64,000 bases of DNA, taken from contig NZ_LMEH01000001.1 in assembly GCF_001425325.1 (NCBI RefSeq), positions 134,361-198,360 of the forward strand, in the 5' to 3' direction. The notes beneath the pieces were generated by a model. The model worked only from the letters and a program-made list of their open reading frames with translations. It did not search any database and was not told the origin of the DNA. Made by a program: the position numbers and the translations under genes. This stretch comes from Leifsonia sp. Root1293 (GTDB taxonomy: Bacteria > Actinomycetota > Actinomycetes > Actinomycetales > Microbacteriaceae). This document shows positions 27,373 through 35,548 of this stretch, piece by piece (the stretch's first letter is position 1; each line of letters begins with the position of its first letter).

Positions 27373-27405
27373 ACACTACCAGTTATCGTGAATGACTCAA
27401 TATAA
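27373..27405 (-). promoter_or_regulatory. fur-katA promoter with AT-rich Fur-box-like dyad, probably leaderless
   Basis: Read leftward: -35 TTGAGT (27400-27395), 16-base spacer, -10 TAGTGT (27378-27373), then six bases to the ATG at 27366, which puts the predicted start of transcription at the start codon. TTAT...ATAA marks a dyad from 27383 to 27405 over the -35 in a region much richer in A/T than its surroundings, as expected for a Fur site. The mycobacterial furA promoter has a similar TTGACTCATTC-like sequence. Confidence 0.6.
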
Positions 27406-27445
27406 GGACACGCGACCGCATGGATATCACGACAGGCGTCGGCGA

Positions 27446-28777
27446 CTACAGCCGGCCTGCCGCCTTCAGCGCGATGTAGCGATCCGCCAGTGCCGGGGGC
27501 AGATCTGCCGGCGCTCCGGTGACGACCTCGCCCCCCAGGCGCCGGATGGCGGCCGAGACCCTGGCGACGTCGAGCAGCGCACGCTCGGCGGCCGCTGCCC
27601 TGTAGACGGCCTCGAGGTCGTCGCGGTCGGCGACGGCGGCCAGGGTGCCCGGGTCGGTGACGGATGCCACCACCACCGTGTGGCGCCGCGTGAGCTGCGG
27701 CAGCATGGCGAGCAGGGCTCCGGACGCTCCCGGGGCGTCGATCGAGGTGAGCAGGACGACGAGCGCGTGGCGATTGGTGACGCCTCGCACAAGCGCGGGC
27801 ACCCCGGCCCAGTCGGCCTCGATGAGCTCGGGTTCGATGACGGCCATCGAGTCGACCATGCGCGAGAGCAGCTCGGCACCGGCAGCGCCCTGCACCCGGC
27901 CGCGCACTCGACGGTCCCAGGCGACGAAGTCGACCCTGTCGCCGGCATGCGATGCCAGGGCGCCGAGCAGCAGCGATGCCTCGAACGCCGTGTCGATGCG
28001 GGGTTCGTTCTCGATGCGCGCCGCTGCCGTCCGAGCCGAGTCGACGACGATCACGACACGGCGATCGCGTTCAGGTCGCCAGGTCCTCACCATCAGTCGC
28101 TGCGCCGCGGCATCCGACACCCCCTGACGCGCCGTGGCGCGCCAGTCGATCGAGCGCACGTCGTCGCCGCGCACGTACTCGCGCAGGCTGTCGAATTCCG
28201 TGCCCTGGCCGCGCAGCATCACGGCGGTGCGCCCGTCGAGTTCGCGCAGGCGAGCGAGCCGCGACGGCAGGTGCTTGCGCGCGGTGAACGGCGGAAGCAC
28301 CCTGATGCGTCCCGGGGCGAGCAGGCTGGCCTGCCGGGCCGCGAGACCGAGGCGTCCGAAGCTGCGCACGGTCACAGTCTCGACCCGCCGCTCACCGCGC
28401 CGGAACGGCGTGAGGCGGATCGAGACCCGCCGCCGCTCCCCGGCCGGGATGTCGACCCTCGATCGGCTGACGGATGCGCCCGCCGACGGCTGCCAGGCGT
28501 CACGCACGACGCCCCGCAGGCGCCGGGCACCGGCGTTCGTCAGGTACAGCTCGGCGGTCACGCTCTCGCCGAGTCTCACGCGAGCCGGAAGTTCCCGGCC
28601 GACGCCGACGGCACGGGGAGAGGCCGCCGTGGCCAGATCGATGCCGGCGAGCACGACTGCCAGCAACACCCAGCCGAGGAGGACGAGCGCGGCGGAACCC
28701 GGGACCGCGCTGTCGACCAGGATGATCGGCAGCACCCCGAGGGCGAGCAATGCGACGAAGCGACCGGAGAGAGTCAT
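27446..28777 (-). CDS. DUF58 domain protein
   Basis: 443 residues. Two hydrophobic segments at the N-terminus (about 6-26 and 31-47), an Ig-like region, then the DUF58 signature FDSLREYVRGDDVRSIDWRA near 200-219, followed by a von Willebrand A-like domain (VVIVVDSARTAA with DxS-type metal site partly kept, and VVLLTSIDAPG). DUF58 proteins act with MoxR AAA ATPases as a chaperone-like or metal-insertion pair of uncertain target. It is the last gene of the minus-strand operon, three bases after moxR. Confidence 0.88.
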   Translation of the reverse strand: MTLSGRFVALLALGVLPIILVDSAVPGSAALVLLGWVLLAVVLAGIDLATAASPRAVGVGRELPARVRLGESVTAELYLTNAGARRLRGVVRDAWQPSAGASVSRSRVDIPAGERRRVSIRLTPFRRGERRVETVTVRSFGRLGLAARQASLLAPGRIRVLPPFTARKHLPSRLARLRELDGRTAVMLRGQGTEFDSLREYVRGDDVRSIDWRATARQGVSDAAAQRLMVRTWRPERDRRVVIVVDSARTAAARIENEPRIDTAFEASLLLGALASHAGDRVDFVAWDRRVRGRVQGAAGAELLSRMVDSMAVIEPELIEADWAGVPALVRGVTNRHALVVLLTSIDAPGASGALLAMLPQLTRRHTVVVASVTDPGTLAAVADRDDLEAVYRAAAAERALLDVARVSAAIRRLGGEVVTGAPADLPPALADRYIALKAAGRL

Positions 28778-28780
28778 GGA

Positions 28781-29764
28781 TCAGATCGGAACCTGGACCT
28801 GCTGGACGATGGAGGCGAGGATCGCATCGACGGCGACCCCTTCGAGCTCCGCCTCCGGCCGCAGCTGGATGCGGTGGCGCCAGACCGGCACCACCATCGC
28901 CTGCACGTGGTCCGGCGTGATCGAGTCGTAGCCCGAGAGCCAGGCCCACGCCTTGGCCGACGCGAGCAGGGCTGTCGTTCCGCGCGGGCTCACGCCGAGC
29001 TTCACCGATGGGCTGCGCCTCGTCGCGCGCGCGAGGTCGACGACGTAGGCCAGCACGTCGGCGCTCACTCCGACCGAGGCGACGGCGTGCTGGGCGGCGG
29101 CGAGCTCCTCGGCCCCCAGCACCGGCGTGACTCCTGCTGCGGCGAGATCGCGGGGATCGAAGCCTGCCGAGTGCCGGCGCAACACCTCGACCTCCACGTC
29201 GCGGTCGGGCACCTCGAGCACGAGCTTCAGCAGGAAGCGGTCCAGCTGAGCCTCCGGCAGCGTGTACGTGCCCTCGTACTCGATGGGGTTCTGCGTCGCG
29301 GCGACGAGGAAGGGCTCCGGAACGGGGCGCGAGATGCCGTCGGCGCTCACCTGACGTTCCTCCATGGCCTCGAGCAGGGCGGACTGCGTCTTCGGAGGCG
29401 TGCGGTTGATCTCGTCGGCGAGGAGGATGTTCGTGAACACCGGACCCTCGCGGAACTCGAAGTCCCCGGCCTTCTGGTCGTAGACGAGCGACCCGGTGAC
29501 GTCCCCTGGCATCAGGTCGGGCGTGAACTGGACTCTGCGGGTGTCGAGCGAGAGCGCGGTGCTGAGGCTCCGCACCATCAGGGTCTTCGCCACGCCGGGT
29601 ACCCCCTCGAGCAGGACGTGGCCCCGGGCGAGAAGGGCGATGAGCATGCCGGTGACAGCGCCATCCTGACCGACGACGGCCTTGCCGACCTCTGTGCGCA
29701 CGCGGGCGAGCGACTGGCGCAGGTCCGCGGGCTGGCGGGGGACGGGGGAGGACGGATCGGTCAT
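28781..29764 (-). CDS. MoxR-family AAA+ ATPase
   Basis: 327 residues. Walker A GVPGVAKT near 49-56, Walker B LLADEINRTPPKTQSALLEAM near 112, sensor ATQNPIEYEGTYTLPEAQLDRF, and the C-terminal SPRGTTALLASAKAWAWL lid typical of MoxR. It is thought to remodel or load a partner with the VWA-containing DUF58 protein next to it. The start codon overlaps the DUF4350 gene stop (four bases), showing coupling. Confidence 0.93.
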   Translation of the reverse strand: MTDPSSPVPRQPADLRQSLARVRTEVGKAVVGQDGAVTGMLIALLARGHVLLEGVPGVAKTLMVRSLSTALSLDTRRVQFTPDLMPGDVTGSLVYDQKAGDFEFREGPVFTNILLADEINRTPPKTQSALLEAMEERQVSADGISRPVPEPFLVAATQNPIEYEGTYTLPEAQLDRFLLKLVLEVPDRDVEVEVLRRHSAGFDPRDLAAAGVTPVLGAEELAAAQHAVASVGVSADVLAYVVDLARATRRSPSVKLGVSPRGTTALLASAKAWAWLSGYDSITPDHVQAMVVPVWRHRIQLRPEAELEGVAVDAILASIVQQVQVPI

Positions 29765-31038
29765 GAACCCATTCTTTCTGTGGAGGGTGGGGCGGATGTC
29801 GGAGCGGCTGCGGCAGCGGCTGCCGCCCCGACCTCGGTGGCGGCGGTGACCGCCCGTTCGAGGTCGACGAGCCTGCCCGACAGGTCGACGAGGGAGCGGT
29901 CGGAATCCGGCCGGGTGTCGATGAGGAGGCCGCGCACGTCGGAAACCTGACGACCGGTGGCAGCGGCCGCGGCACCGACGACCTCATCGACGGACGCGGT
30001 GCGCGCCAGACCGAGCCTCGACGCGAGCCGCCCGATCGTACCGATGCGGAGCGCATCAGCCGCGCGCAGCCGGGACGAGGTGCGCGCGTACAGCCTGGCT
30101 CGACCCTCGCGGGTCTCGCCGGCGTGCACCGTCACCGGGAGGTTCTCGACGACGAGGGAGCCGAAGCGGCGGCCCTGCCAGACCGCCGCTGCCACCACGA
30201 CCAGCCCGAGCAGGGCGACCACCGGCGTGACCCAGTCCGGCGAGAGCTCGCCGAGCGACGGAGCCGCGCCGCCGACGACATCGGCGAGGGTGGGCTGGTA
30301 CCAGATCAGGGTGGGGTGCTGACCGAGCAGGGACAGGGCCAGCGCGGCATTGCCCTCCGCCGCGATGGTGTCGTTGCGCAGTTGCGAGCCGTCGGCCAGC
30401 AGCGAGAGGGTGCTGGCATCCGACTGCTGCTGCAGCAGGGCCCAGGAGTCGCCGCTGGCGAAGCATCCGGCCCAGTCGGTGCTGACGTCAGCGATGGCGA
30501 GCGATTTCTCGCCGAGGGTGGCCGTTCCTGCCCGCTCCGCCGCCGGCACGGAGCAGCGGGCATCGGCCGTGACGGCGTCGGGGACCCCGCCGGCACGGAC
30601 TACTCCATCGGTGACCGCCTGCAGCGCGGCGAAGTCCGGATCGGCGACGACGGTGTCGGCGGCGAGGTCGACGATCTCGCTCAACTGGTCGACGGCCAGG
30701 TAACCGCCCGGGTCGGAGAAGAACAGGGTGGCGTCGGGGCCGGCGGCGTCTCGGGCGGCGTCGAGAGTGCCGACCGGGATGACATCGACTCCGGAGTCCC
30801 GCAGCACCTCGACGATGGCCTGGCTCCCGGCGAGGCCGGCGTTGTCGGCCGCGAGCGGGATTCCGGCGGAGCCGACGCCGCCCCGCAGGAGGGCCGTCAC
30901 GATCACGAAGCCGACAGCGATGATGGCCAGAACGACCCAGAACACTCCGCGACGTGCCGCCTGGCGAACTGTCGGAGTGACGGATGCCGTGCCGTCAGCG
31001 GCATCCGGGATCGTCGTCCGCGGATCGGTGAGCGTCAT
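29761..31038 (-). CDS. DUF4350 domain membrane protein
   Basis: 425 residues. One transmembrane segment at about 33-53 (GVFWVVLAIIAVGFVIVTALL), an extracytoplasmic-looking domain beginning IPLAADNAGLAGSQAIVEVLRDSGV (DUF4350 core, a truncated Rossmann-like fold), a second membrane segment near 268-288 (VTPVVALLGLVVVAAAVWQ) and a cytoplasmic Ala-rich tail. Found with DUF4129, MoxR and DUF58 genes in actinobacteria; function unknown. Four-base overlaps on both sides mark it as part of one translationally coupled operon. Confidence 0.82.
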   Translation of the reverse strand: MTLTDPRTTIPDAADGTASVTPTVRQAARRGVFWVVLAIIAVGFVIVTALLRGGVGSAGIPLAADNAGLAGSQAIVEVLRDSGVDVIPVGTLDAARDAAGPDATLFFSDPGGYLAVDQLSEIVDLAADTVVADPDFAALQAVTDGVVRAGGVPDAVTADARCSVPAAERAGTATLGEKSLAIADVSTDWAGCFASGDSWALLQQQSDASTLSLLADGSQLRNDTIAAEGNAALALSLLGQHPTLIWYQPTLADVVGGAAPSLGELSPDWVTPVVALLGLVVVAAAVWQGRRFGSLVVENLPVTVHAGETREGRARLYARTSSRLRAADALRIGTIGRLASRLGLARTASVDEVVGAAAAATGRQVSDVRGLLIDTRPDSDRSLVDLSGRLVDLERAVTAATEVGAAAAAAAAPTSAPPSTERMGS

Positions 31039-31709
31039 CGCGGAGCCGCCGCACCGACGGGGTCCTGCACGGGCGCCGGACGCAGCGCCCGGATCTCGTC
31101 GTCGAGGTCGACGAGCAGGGCGTACTCGGCCGAGCTGCCGCCTTGGCCGAGATACCTGACCCCGTCGAAGACGCGGGCAGCACTATTCAGTCGGGCTTCG
31201 GCGCCGGGGAAGGCGCGAGCTGCTCGCCTGGCGAAGTCGTCCGCCGTCGTTCCCGGGTGCACCGACACTGCCGCGCGGTCGGATGCGGTGCGGGCGATGG
31301 CCCGGAAACGTTCGACGATGGCGGTCGCGAAATCGGAGTCGGCTGCTGCGGCGGCCGATGAACGACGGATGGCGTCGGCGGTGCGGGCGTCGTCGTCGCC
31401 GAACAGGACCCCGATGTCCCGCTGCGCACGGCGGTTCAGTCGGGGCAGCCCGTAGATGACGAGGGCGCTGACGAGCGCCGCGACCACCAGCACGACCAGG
31501 ATGGCTGGCAGTACGGCTCCGACGCCGTCTCCGCCGCCGGAGAACAGGCTCAGGAACCAGTCCCGCACCGCTTGGGACAGCTGGTCGAACCAGGTCGGGC
31601 GTGCCGCCTGGTACTCCGGCTTGGCCAGCTCGTCGAGCAGCAGTCGTCTCGCCTCATCGGCGCTCGGGTCGACGGGCACCTCGATGGCCGGCTGCAGGCC
31701 GGGACTCAT
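31035..31709 (-). CDS. DUF4129 domain membrane protein
   Basis: 224 residues from ATG 31709; longer readings upstream lie in the next gene's shadow. The DUF4129 core RPTWFDQLSQAVRDWFLSLF precedes a single transmembrane segment (about 63-85, AVLPAILVVLVVAALVSALVIYGLP); the cytoplasmic part is helical and ends in a regular pattern with VRYLGQGGSSAEYALLVDLDDE. Genes of this type sit beside MoxR/DUF58 clusters and in bacterial transglutaminase-like loci. Overlaps both neighbours by four bases. Function unknown. Confidence 0.82.
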   Translation of the reverse strand: MSPGLQPAIEVPVDPSADEARRLLLDELAKPEYQAARPTWFDQLSQAVRDWFLSLFSGGGDGVGAVLPAILVVLVVAALVSALVIYGLPRLNRRAQRDIGVLFGDDDARTADAIRRSSAAAAADSDFATAIVERFRAIARTASDRAAVSVHPGTTADDFARRAARAFPGAEARLNSAARVFDGVRYLGQGGSSAEYALLVDLDDEIRALRPAPVQDPVGAAAPR

Positions 31710-33043
31710 GCTGCAGCGGGGGAGAGCCGGTCGGTCGGGAGGTAGGGGTCGGCGAACTCGTCGCCCGACTCCCGGGCCTCGACTGCGCGCTGGAGGTCGA
31801 GGTCGAGGGCCTCGGTGCGGATGCGCCTGTCGATGTAGAGGAAGGCCACGGTTCCCGACTGGACGACCGACGCCACCGCCCCGATGATGATGGTCACGAA
31901 GAGCACCAGCCCGTTGCTGATGACGAGGAAGGCCATCTGGTCGCCCGATCCGTTCGGGTCGAGAAGGGTGGTGCCGAATCCGACCAGGAGCGAGAGCGGT
32001 GCGGTGACGACCTGCGCGATGGCGTTCACGATGACGGCGACCAGGAGGTTCACGCCGAACACCTTCCAGAACGCTCCCCGCACCAGCACCCATGACCGCT
32101 TGATCGCGGCGAAGAGACCGAGGCGCTCGAGCACGATGGCGCACGGCACGAGCAGGGTCTTGGTATAGATCCAGACCGAGAGCACGAGCAGCCCGAGGCC
32201 GCCGAGCACCGAGTACGCGATGCCGAGCCCCAGGAACGACTCGCCCTGCGCGAAGATCAGCACGGCGACGAGCACGATCAGGGCAAAGGCCACGATGAAT
32301 CCGATGCCGAGCAGCAGCAGCCAGCCCACGAGCGGCAGCACGCGGGGAAGCACGCGCTTCCACAGGGCTCCGAGAGGGAGCTTCTCGCCGAGGGTGGCGC
32401 GGGCGGCCTCCAGGACGATGACCCCCTGCAGCAGCGCCGAGGCGAGCAGCGAGACGGCGAACAGCACGACGCCGACGAGGATGCCGAGACCGACGGAGCC
32501 GGCGACCACGGCCGACTGGTCCTCTGCGGAGGCGTTGTCGACCCTGGCGACGATCCAGAGGGTGAAGGGCACGATCGCCGCGATCGTGGCCACGCCGACG
32601 ATTCCCTGGATGAGCAGGGCACTGCCGAAGGTGGCCTTGGGGTTGCGCTTCAGCATCTGGAACGGCGCGCCGAGGAGGGTGCCGAAACTGAGCGGACGCA
32701 GAGGGATGATGCCCGGCTTGGGCGGGGGAGTCCACCCCGGGGCTCCGACACCGGGCTGCTGCATTCCTGGCTGCTGCCAGTCGGGCTGACCCCAAGCCGG
32801 CTGCCCGTACGGGGCCTGGCCGTACGGTGCCTGTCCATAGGGGGCCTGGCCGTACGGTGCCTGTCCGTTGGGCGCCTGCGCGTACTCCCCGTACTGCGGC
32901 TGCGGAGGCTGCTGTTGCCCGTAGGCGGGCTGGCCGTAGGCCGGCTGCCCGGATACCGGTGCAGTCGGTCCGTCGGGCACAGCGGCATCCGGAGTCGCCG
33001 GAACCTCGTCCTGTCCTGAGTGCTTCTGGGCGCCGTCCGTCAC
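31706..33043 (-). CDS. Polytopic membrane protein with a Gln/Tyr/Pro-rich N-terminal repeat, GDPD-membrane-domain-like
   Basis: 445 residues. The first 120 are disordered and rich in Gly, Gln, Pro and Tyr, with tandem YGQAP units (DNA repeat at 32806-32880). From residue 125 (RPLSFGTLLGAPFQMLKRNPKATFG) about six to seven membrane segments follow, with LLVPCAIVLERLGLFAAIKRSW and WKVFGVNLLVAVIVNAI, the pattern of the membrane domain found in glycerophosphodiester phosphodiesterases; no catalytic domain is attached. First gene of the five-gene operon and divergent from mtrA. Function unknown; an envelope role fits the neighbours. Confidence 0.78.
   Translation of the reverse strand: MTDGAQKHSGQDEVPATPDAAVPDGPTAPVSGQPAYGQPAYGQQQPPQPQYGEYAQAPNGQAPYGQAPYGQAPYGQAPYGQPAWGQPDWQQPGMQQPGVGAPGWTPPPKPGIIPLRPLSFGTLLGAPFQMLKRNPKATFGSALLIQGIVGVATIAAIVPFTLWIVARVDNASAEDQSAVVAGSVGLGILVGVVLFAVSLLASALLQGVIVLEAARATLGEKLPLGALWKRVLPRVLPLVGWLLLLGIGFIVAFALIVLVAVLIFAQGESFLGLGIAYSVLGGLGLLVLSVWIYTKTLLVPCAIVLERLGLFAAIKRSWVLVRGAFWKVFGVNLLVAVIVNAIAQVVTAPLSLLVGFGTTLLDPNGSGDQMAFLVISNGLVLFVTIIIGAVASVVQSGTVAFLYIDRRIRTEALDLDLQRAVEARESGDEFADPYLPTDRLSPAAA
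32806..32880 (-). repeat. Five tandem 15-bp units coding (YGQAP)n
   Basis: Units begin at 32806, 32821, 32836, 32851 and 32866; units two and four are identical (CGTACGGTGCCTGTC). They are in frame with the membrane protein and code repeats of five residues in its disordered N-terminus. Confidence 0.85.
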
Positions 33044-33068
33044 CCGTCCATGCTCGCATACGAGGACT

Positions 33069-33091
33069 GTCGCGCCGTTGCGAGGCGCGAC
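33069..33091. promoter_or_regulatory. Inverted repeat in the divergent mtrA region
   Basis: GTCGCGCC (33069-33076) and GGCGCGAC (33084-33091) are perfect complements around GTTGCGA. It lies 25 bp from the divergent membrane protein start and 85 bp from mtrA. A -10-like TACTCT at 33106-33111 could serve mtrA; no matching -35 is convincing. Operator or hairpin are both possible. Confidence 0.4.
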
Positions 33092-33175
33092 CCATGTCTC
33101 TCGACTACTCTGTGACTGAAGATCGCGCGGTCGGCGACGAGAAGGATCGGATCGACCTCAGTGGAAAACGGAACG

Positions 33176-33856
33176 ATGAACGCACGCATTCTGGTCGTCG
33201 ACGATGACACGGCCCTGGCAGAGATGATCGGCATCGTGCTGCGCGGCGAGGGCTTCGAGCCCTTCTTCTGTGCGGACGGGGCGCTCGCGCTCGAGGCGTT
33301 CCGGGCGTCGAAGCCCGATCTCGTGCTCCTCGACCTCATGCTGCCCGGTCTCGACGGCATCGAGGTCTGCACCCTCATCAGGGCGGAGTCCGGCACGCCC
33401 GTCATCATGCTCACGGCCAAGTCCGACACGGCCGACGTCGTCAAGGGTCTCGAGGCCGGAGCCGACGACTACATCGTCAAGCCCTTCAACCCGAAGGAGC
33501 TCATCGCCCGGGTGCGCACCCGGCTGCGGCCGACGCAGGCATCGGAGCCGACGCACCTGCAGATCGGCGACCTCACCGTGGATGCCGCCGGCCACGAGGT
33601 GCGACGCGGGGACCGCCGCATCAACCTCACCCCTCTCGAGTTCGACCTCCTGCTCGCCCTCGCATCGAAGCCGCACCAGGTGTTCACGCGCGAGATGCTG
33701 CTCGAGCAGGTCTGGGGCTACCACTACAAGGCCGACACCCGCCTCGTGAACGTGCACGTGCAGCGCCTGCGCGCGAAGGTCGAGGACGACCCGGACAACC
33801 CGCGCATCGTCACGACAGTGCGCGGCGTCGGGTACCGGGCCGGCAGCGTGGCCTGA
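33176..33856 (+). CDS. mtrA: Response regulator MtrA
   Basis: 226 residues from ATG 33176; a GTG five codons earlier (33161) is the alternative. OmpR/PhoB class: acidic pocket DDD at 9-11, phosphoacceptor Asp 53 in LVLLDLMLPGLDG, Lys near 102 in DDYIVKPFNPKEL, and a winged-helix output with LVNVHVQRLRAKVE. Sequence and the downstream mtrB-lpqB order identify it. In actinobacteria MtrA controls cell-wall hydrolases, division and osmotic adaptation. mtrB follows after six bases. Confidence 0.96.
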   Translation: MNARILVVDDDTALAEMIGIVLRGEGFEPFFCADGALALEAFRASKPDLVLLDLMLPGLDGIEVCTLIRAESGTPVIMLTAKSDTADVVKGLEAGADDYIVKPFNPKELIARVRTRLRPTQASEPTHLQIGDLTVDAAGHEVRRGDRRINLTPLEFDLLLALASKPHQVFTREMLLEQVWGYHYKADTRLVNVHVQRLRAKVEDDPDNPRIVTTVRGVGYRAGSVA

Positions 33857-33862
33857 CCCGTC

Positions 33863-35548
33863 ATGGCCGATGCTGCGGCCGAGCCGCGACTGCTCGGCAT
33901 CGACTGGGCGAGCTGGCGCACGTGGCCGGCGCGTACGGCACGTCTGTGGCGCAGTTCGCTGCAGTTCCGCACCACTCTCATCACCCTGGGCCTCTCCGGT
34001 CTCGCCATCCTGCTGGCCGGCGTCTACCTCTCGGTGAGCGTAAGCAACAACCTGTTCCAGTCCCGGCTGGAACTGGTGCTCTCCGATTCGAGCCGTGCCA
34101 CGGAGTCGGCCCAGCGCATCCTGGACGCCTCGGATGCGTCAGAGCGTGGAGCCGTGCAGGCCGTCCTCAGTACGGCGCAGGCATCGATCAGCGCCGCCTC
34201 GTCGAGCCGGCTCATCGCCATGTCGCGGGCCCCGGGCCAGCCGCCGTCGGCCGACGCCCCGCTCGACTTCACCACCAACGAACTGCGCGGCGACGTCATC
34301 TCCACCGACCTGCGCCGCCAGGTGCAGTCGGATCGCACCGGGCAGTACTGGCAGTCCGTGACACTGACGGATGCGGACGGGCAGGCCGAGCCGGGCATCG
34401 TGGTCGGTTCGCAACTGCTGCTGCCCTCGGCAGGCTGGTACGAGGTGTACATCGGGTACAACCTCGCCGACGTGCAGCAGACCCTGTCCTCGGTGCAGCA
34501 GACGGCCGCCGTCGCAGCTCTCGCCCTGCTGCTGCTCATCGCGGGGGTCACGTGGGTGGTGGTGCGCCTCGTCGTCGCGCCCATCATGGTGGCAGCCGAG
34601 ACCAGTGAGCAGCTGGCAGCCGGCGACCTCGAGGTGCGCATCCCCGAGAAGGGGGAGGACGTGATCGCCACGCTGGCGCGATCGTTCAACGGCATGGCCG
34701 ACAGCCTGCAACTGCAGATCAAGGAGCTCGCCGAGCTGTCCGAGGTGCAGCAGCGCTTCGTCTCCGACGTCTCCCACGAGCTGCGCACGCCTCTCACCAC
34801 CATCAGGCTCGCGGGCGACGTGCTCTACGACCAGCGCGATTCCTTCACACCCGTGGCCGAGCGCACCGTCGAACTCCTGCACACCCAGGTCGAGAGGTTC
34901 GAGGTGCTTCTGGCCGACCTGCTCGAGATCAGCCGCTACGACGCGGGATCCGTCGACCTCTCACGGGAGCCGACGAACCTCGCGCATCTGGCGGCGGATG
35001 CGGTCTCGAGCATGCAGTCGCTCGCCGATCGGAACGGGTGCGAGCTGCAGCTGGTCGCACCCGGCGGACACGTCGACGTGCTCGTCGATCCGCGGCGCAT
35101 CAGGCGCATCCTGCGCAACCTGCTGGGCAACGCCATCGAGCACGGCGAGCACCGCCCGATCGTCGTGTCGGTCGACTCCAACGCCACGGCCGTGGCCATC
35201 GGCGTGCGCGACTACGGCGTCGGGATGACAGCGGAAGCGGCCGCCCACGTCTTCGACAGGTTCTGGCGCGCCGATCCATCACGCCAGCGCACCATCGGCG
35301 GAACCGGCCTCGGCCTCGCCATCGCCCTCGAGGACGCCGTCGTGCACGGCGGTGTCATCGAGGTGTGGTCAGAGCCCGATGCCGGCAGCAACTTCCTCAT
35401 CGTGCTCCCGCGCACGGCCGACTCGCCCCGCGGCGACAGCCCGCTCCCGCTCGTGCCGGACGACGCCGGGGCGACGGAACCCGTGCCGCCCGGCGATCGC
35501 GTCGATGGTCCGGCATCCGCCCAGCTGATCGGAGGTACCGATGCGTAG
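33863..35548 (+). CDS. mtrB: Sensor histidine kinase MtrB
   Basis: 561 residues. Two transmembrane segments (about 37-57 and 211-236) bracket an extracytoplasmic sensor domain; a HAMP region follows (LVVAPIMVAAETSEQLAAGDLEVRIPEKGED), then HisKA with phosphoacceptor His near 304 in SDVSHELRTPLTT, and an ATPase domain with NLLGNAIEHGEH, DYGVGM and GGTGLGLAIA. It pairs with MtrA. The Pro/Asp-rich C-terminal tail is not part of the kinase fold. It overlaps lpqB by eight bases, showing coupling. Confidence 0.96.
   Translation: MADAAAEPRLLGIDWASWRTWPARTARLWRSSLQFRTTLITLGLSGLAILLAGVYLSVSVSNNLFQSRLELVLSDSSRATESAQRILDASDASERGAVQAVLSTAQASISAASSSRLIAMSRAPGQPPSADAPLDFTTNELRGDVISTDLRRQVQSDRTGQYWQSVTLTDADGQAEPGIVVGSQLLLPSAGWYEVYIGYNLADVQQTLSSVQQTAAVAALALLLLIAGVTWVVVRLVVAPIMVAAETSEQLAAGDLEVRIPEKGEDVIATLARSFNGMADSLQLQIKELAELSEVQQRFVSDVSHELRTPLTTIRLAGDVLYDQRDSFTPVAERTVELLHTQVERFEVLLADLLEISRYDAGSVDLSREPTNLAHLAADAVSSMQSLADRNGCELQLVAPGGHVDVLVDPRRIRRILRNLLGNAIEHGEHRPIVVSVDSNATAVAIGVRDYGVGMTAEAAAHVFDRFWRADPSRQRTIGGTGLGLAIALEDAVVHGGVIEVWSEPDAGSNFLIVLPRTADSPRGDSPLPLVPDDAGATEPVPPGDRVDGPASAQLIGGTDA

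Noticed and set aside
31710-33095. Upstream extension of the DUF4129 frame to 686 codons
   Set aside because: The extension is Arg-rich and lies out of frame over the repeat-containing membrane protein gene; the four-base overlap start at 31709 is natural.
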